A stretch of DNA of 64,000 nt from positions 291,363,647 through 291,427,646 of the forward strand of contig NC_134455.1 of assembly GCF_047948215.1 (NCBI RefSeq). The letters run 5' to 3'. The stretch comes from Lycorma delicatula. Lineage: Eukaryota > Arthropoda > Insecta > Hemiptera > Fulgoridae. Position numbers and translations under genes: made by a program. The notes below the pieces were generated by a model, which saw only the letters and a program-made list of their open reading frames with translations, made no database searches and had not been told where the DNA came from. Of this stretch, positions 62,591 to 64,000 are shown piece after piece. Position 1 is the first letter of the stretch. Each line of letters begins with the position of its first letter.

Positions 62591-64000
62591 TTCGAAATGA
62601 TGTTTATTTTCTGTATTTTCCATTAGCTCTTTTACAGTGGTGATTGAGTTTAAACTTGATGCGTGTGTGTAGGTTCTACTCGTTATTTTTAATTAATTCG
62701 TCAAATTAGCTTTATAATAATTTAATTTTCTAAACAACAGAAACTATATTTTATTTTATTAAATAAAAAAAATAATAACCTCTTATAGTTTCCTCATTTA
62801 ATTTGTTTTATATATGTCTTGCACAAAAAAAAATTATAAAAATAGTTATCCAAAGAATATTATATAAAATGAAACAATGAAAGCCCGGTATTCGCTGTCG
62901 CTATAAAATTTTTAGTTTTGTTTTTATTTATACACTGAACAAAAGGTTCAGTGATTTCAATGTTACCTAACATACACACAGCACGCACTGGTCTTTTATT
63001 CTTTAGTCTGATTGTAATTTTTGTATTTTCTTTATTGTGAAATTTTATGCTTTGTTTTATATCTATGCAGCTGTGCTAAATAAAACTTGTAATAAAGTTT
63101 CCATTTTTATGTTTTATGGGGAAGAAAGTTTTCATATTATTACTTTCAGGACATAATGTTTATTATGCACATGTTAATAGAAAAAATACAATTAGTTGAG
63201 ACAATGTTATATTTCTTTGCAGTCATGGAGTATCACTCGTCTAGTTGGCCGATATAACTATCCCTGAACGATATTTTCATAGGTGTATACCATCTTTTAA
63301 AGAAATGGATGTAATTCAAAAATGTATTTTAGGAGTCAAAATAAAGAAAATATCTCTCGAAAAACACAGATATGAAAATATATATTTTCAAATTTAAGCT
63401 TCTGAAAGTTCGTTTACTAATAATCCATATTATCATATTTTATTTCTGCGGTTGCTAATTATGGGCAAATTTTATGATTTTAATTGCTAATTTACCCAAA
63501 GAATTTATAAACTTTGGTTTAAATGCAATTTATTCCTTTTATCACAGATTTTTTATATACTGTAGTGAATAATCAACAAAGAATTTAATGTTTGAAATAA
63601 AACTCCATTTTTTGTATAAAAATAACGTAAAAATTTAATTAAGATTATAAAATTAATTCTGAGCAAATTAATATAATTGTAAAAAAAGATGGGATAAAAC
63701 ATTTACGATCGATATTATTTTATAGAAAAAGGTATATAAATATAATGATGAAATTATGTAATTAGCATTCATCAGTAGAGGATTTCATAAAAAATGAATA
63801 TAAAAATAATTATAGTTAATTTTTATAGTATTTTATGCTTTCTTTTAAATGTGGATCATGAAGTTGACAATTACGAAAGATTCTCATACTGTAGATTTTC
63901 GTAGATTATAGATCTTCCTATACATGCAATTTTTCGATTTTAAAAGCAGTTATGTTGAAAACTTTTTAACTCATTCTCATTGTTATAAACAAGGATTTTT
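62591..64000. other. A+T-rich DNA to the window end
   Basis: No frame, repeat or structured element of note. Confidence 0.5.

Noticed and set aside
1..64000. CRISPR arrays, prophage, operons, riboswitches, rRNA genes
   Set aside because: None seen; composition, splice sites and transposon types show eukaryotic nuclear DNA.

Overview
This is a strongly A+T-rich, gene-poor stretch of eukaryotic nuclear DNA, almost certainly from an insect or other arthropod. The evidence is an R1-type site-less LINE family, a D,D34D mariner transposon, tRNA-derived SINEs, long (TA)n microsatellites and one spliced coding exon with canonical GT-AG borders. A sap-feeding hemipteran is my guess from the look of the repeats, but the sequence does not prove it. 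There are no bacterial-type operons, ribosome binding sites, CRISPR arrays, or rRNA or functional tRNA genes. Nearly all open frames are short, A+T-driven chance frames.

The only host-gene feature I can defend is a 321-bp internal exon at 15494-15814 on the + strand. It is phase 0-0, codes for 107 residues and is much richer in G+C than its surroundings. It has a strong polypyrimidine acceptor and a consensus CAG|gtgagt donor. I do not recognise the protein. If the gene continues on the + strand, much of the window could be its introns.

The rest is a transposon graveyard. A decayed, 5'-truncated and internally deleted R1-like LINE lies at 9060-10935 (+). A longer two-ORF R1-like LINE lies at 35400-39150 (-) with gag, endonuclease, reverse transcriptase and Cys-rich C-terminal remains. 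A gag zinc-knuckle fragment of a third LINE is at 53780-54510 (-). A nearly full-length mariner with both terminal inverted repeats is at 41509-42793. There are at least two tRNA-derived SINE families (15.07-15.39, 21.92-22.11, 23.53-23.76 kb). A non-autonomous dispersed family is seen in four places (2.4, 26.2, 33.7-35.0 and 48.5 kb).

Several secondary-structure-rich elements stand out. A pair of 163-bp inverted repeats at 51088-51250 and 53558-53720 is identical at every position I compared and brackets about 2.3 kb without genes. A nearly continuous 650-bp palindrome (27312-27965) could form a long hairpin RNA. A 380-bp inverted-repeat MITE is at 7467-7846. Shorter perfect hairpins or palindromes are at 11673-11780, 23047-23090 and 48025-48060. 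Diverged local duplications are at 19.2/20.4, 55.4/55.6 and 62.2/62.5 kb. No multi-gene system or pathway is visible; the interest lies in the structured repeats and the unidentified exon.
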